NCBI GenBank assembly: GCA_016859345.1
Contig: CM029124.1
Location: 11,054,001 to 11,118,000, forward strand
From: Istiophorus platypterus
Lineage: Eukaryota; Chordata; Actinopteri; Istiophoriformes; Istiophoridae
Reading direction: 5' to 3'
Length of the DNA stretch: 64,000 nt
The position numbers were made by a program, and so were the translations under genes. This document shows, one piece after another, positions 61,501-64,000 of the stretch (positions are counted from its first letter, which is position 1; each line of letters opens with the position of its first letter). A model generated the notes under the pieces. The model was not told the origin of the DNA. It worked only from the letters and a program-made list of their open reading frames with translations, and did no database searches.

Positions 61501-64000
61501 ACAAATACCTGCCTTTTAGGCCTTTGGCTAAGGGGATGCAGACTTTCTTATTATTTTAGGTGGTTGCTGCAATGTTGGTTTGATACAACAAAAAAAAAAA
61601 AATCAGTGAACTTTATGAACTAATGATGTGAACAGTGTGTTAAAATTTGCTGTTGAGTTGTTTTTCTTTATTTGGTCAAAGTATGAAGGATTCATTCCCC
61701 AAAAAAATCATCTGTGTCAATGCTGCTGTTATTATTGCCTGATGGACTTACATATACTTAGAGAGAGTCCACCATTTAATGAGAAAACCAGGTAGTATAA
61801 GCCCCATTTTTGAGGCAAGAGGTTTTCTGATCAACCCATTCTTGATAGCTAGCGGCCAAAAAAGAAAAAAGAAAAAAAAATAGGCCTACGTGTGGAGACT
61901 AATGAGGAAGCAAGCACCAACCATCCATGTTGAGTTTTATAGGCCTGTCAATCAAGGCAAAAACACCCCCCAAGTATGTATTTTTGTTCATTTCAAAATC
62001 TCCAGAGGACTGTTCATACGTTGTGACATTAGCCACTGAAACCTCAAATTCCTTTAGCCAAAGGAAATGGATCTCATGCAAAAACATTTTCATATTGTTT
62101 TCCGCAACCTCTCTTACTTTTTTCTATGATGTTTGCTCATATGAGTGTGAGAAGTCACTCATTAGCATAACTGACACCCCTTAGATGACCTTGCAACCTC
62201 CGTCATCTGTCTCTGAGCAAGGTTCATTCTCACAGACAAAAAAACAACCAAACAAACAAACAAAAAAAACATCTAAAGGAATCCAGTTGTATTTAGGAAC
62301 CGGAAACAATTGGAAAATCTTAACAGTGCAGCGCAGAACAGCGCTGGTATTTTCTGTGACAGGAAGTAAGATGCAAAGCAATGTCTTTATAATTCAAAGT
62401 GGTCTATGACTAATATGAAAGGTACTTATGCGAAAGCCAGAGAAATAGTAGACAAGATAATATAATAGCCAACAGTAGGGGATGTTACACTGTCAGGTAA
62501 AACGGAATATGATATTAGACAGACACCTGCATAAAGAGCCTGAGGCAGCTGGTGGAGTGAGCAGCTGATCAGCATAAGGTGCTGTGCCAAAATCTTCCAA
62601 TTACAATCATAAAATCTAAAAAACGTCTCAGTAAATAGGCATGTTGCAACAATGATAATAATGTACGGTGACCAGAATATTAATTCTGTAGTGAGTATCT
62701 CTTGGTTTTCTATTTTATTTTTGATAAATCTATGTATTATATGTAAATTGCATCTTCTTTCAGATTAAGGGGATATGATTTCAGATCAAATTTGTGTTTT
62801 CTTCCTTGTGGAGAGAGGCAGACTTATCTTTGCCTGACTCATACGACACCTCTGGACCACTTGCAAATTTAGTACGTACCTTAGAGAAAGTTCTAAGCAG
62901 GTGGCAAAAATTCTCTTAAATCAATCATACTGTACATGCCCCTGAAGATTGAATTGCTTCATACAAGTGGTTCTTGCTTGAGGCCTCGTGACTCCCTCCA
63001 GAGGTTTTAAGGGCTTTTCTAAAGATTTCAAAATACTCAGTGTTTTCGAAGCCCACGTTTACTGACTATGTTCAACATCAACTTCGGCGGCTGCGTCTTT
63101 GGTAAATCTCCGGTCTGTAACAGGGCTGGATAACCTGTTCTGACCCTGTGCTGTATGAAGGGCGGTGCAGAGCTAGCAGGGTGTGACTGCCAGAGCTGAC
63201 ATGTTAGCACTTCCATAAAAAGTGGCTGCCTGAGGGTTTTAAACTGCTGACAAATGCCAAGGGGGTTGTGAAGGTGTATGAAGTGTGCAGATTTGTACAA
63301 AGGTGTATGCACATGTAGACAGAAAAGATGACAGAGAGATTAGATACAGTAGTTAAGGCAGGTTGAACGATGACTAGAAATATGTGCTGCAGGCATATAA
63401 AATGTGTTGAAGTGATGATCTAAACAGCCAGTTGCTTACATGCACTCTAATTATATGTGATTACTAATAAGGGTATTCATGAGCTAGCTGATACACAGAG
63501 ACTTGAATATACCAAAGAAGGTAAATAAGTTGTGTATTCAAGAGTCAAGTTGTAGCTGAACTCCGAGAGTGAATTATGCATAATGCAATACCCTGTACTA
63601 CTGATCAGGGCCAGAGCCACTTTTAAATTCCTTTCATATTCAGATGAGGACAAATCCCATCCAGGCATCGAGAGAGATAAAGAGAAGAAGAGGATGCTGA
63701 CATGTCCACAGAAAACAGCAGAGTCATCTGGTGTCATCATGAGAGCATGTGAATGACACACCACTGAGAAGCATGGGTGGGACACAGGTGTCAGTGAGCA
63801 CTCTGCCCCAGGGCCAATGGTGGAGTGATGCTTACGGGACAAGGCAGAGGTGTGTAAACCTTGTCGTGCACCACAGGGGCCGGGCTGCCTATCTTTCTAC
63901 CTCGCCCTCCCTTTTTATATTCATGCATTGCATCACCAAGTGAACAAGCGGCGATGGATTTCCCGGGAGATACAAGGAGTGACCTCGCTCAGTGCAAGTG

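Larger units (their letters stand above)
58145..64000. other. 5' intron of pcdh15 (truncated by window edge), repeat-bearing
   Basis: No cadherin exon is seen here, so the intron upstream of the 58144 exon is longer than 5.8 kb. It holds LINE-like sequence, a hairpin, a long TG microsatellite and a palindromic repeat, each listed separately. Confidence 0.6.

Noticed and set aside
61899..62093. Minus ORF with EFEVSVANVTTYE resembling a cadherin strand
   Set aside because: No acceptor and donor give a phase-compatible exon, and the sequence around GGCCTGTCAATCAAGGCA looks like a dispersed fish repeat.
1..64000. tRNA, 5S/rRNA, CRISPR, prokaryotic operon or prophage signals
   Set aside because: Looked for tRNA T-arm motifs (GGTTCGAATCC-like), regularly spaced repeats and bacterial gene order; none is present, as expected for vertebrate DNA.

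Overview
The window is vertebrate nuclear DNA, almost certainly from a teleost fish and probably a percomorph. Genes are broken into short exons with consensus GT-AG introns, dinucleotide microsatellites are long and frequent, and several families of fish-type dispersed repeats are present (a MITE with the GCTAAGCTAA motif, a 'GCTAACAT'-type repeat, a GATCAGCCATAACAT hairpin and degenerate LINEs). There is no bacterial-style gene organisation. Most long ORFs are chance or shadow frames.

Only one protein-coding gene can be supported. It is the 3' part of protocadherin-15 (pcdh15), on the minus strand, so it is read from high to low coordinates. The exons found run from 58144 down to 22776. In order they encode: cadherin repeat EC10 (58144-55701 and part of the next exon); EC11 (52088-45977); the membrane-adjacent ferredoxin-like MAD12/PICA region (43300-41880 and the start of the next exon); the transmembrane helix (39894-39676); a 9-nt microexon (38196-38188); and a juxtamembrane cytoplasmic exon (36818-36699). 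After that the gene branches into three alternative C-terminal tails. These are a proline-rich CD1-type exon ending in STVF (34661-33143), and, through three small linker exons (29148-29127, 28208-28135, 26063-25949), either a very long serine/acidic exon ending in STAF (25793-23799) or the conserved tail ending in MTKL (23390-22776). All splice phases agree. From the first base of the first exon seen, the three routes give 2728, 3415 and 2035 nt, and each stays open to its own stop. The upstream exons (EC1-EC9) lie beyond the right edge. The data do not settle whether this is pcdh15a or pcdh15b.

PCDH15 is the lower half of the hair-cell tip link. It joins the extracellular filament to the mechanotransduction complex, and its alternative cytoplasmic tails carry PDZ ligands and other docking sequences. 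This window therefore holds the membrane anchor and the whole alternative cytoplasmic module.

Layout: 1-21.9 kb is 3' flanking DNA with no supported gene (simple repeats, C-rich and G-rich tracts, two or three old mobile-element relics). About 21.9-22.8 kb is the probable 3' UTR of the MTKL tail. 22.8-36.8 kb is the alternative-tail cluster. 36.8-58.1 kb holds the membrane and extracellular exons, separated by 1.2-5.8 kb introns that contain LINE and MITE relics. 58.1-64 kb is the beginning of a further intron with repeats. The most notable points are the long Ser/Glu tail exon with an RGG-like start and an 18-bp expanded repeat, the tiny spliced exons, and the unusual phenylalanine-ending PDZ ligands.
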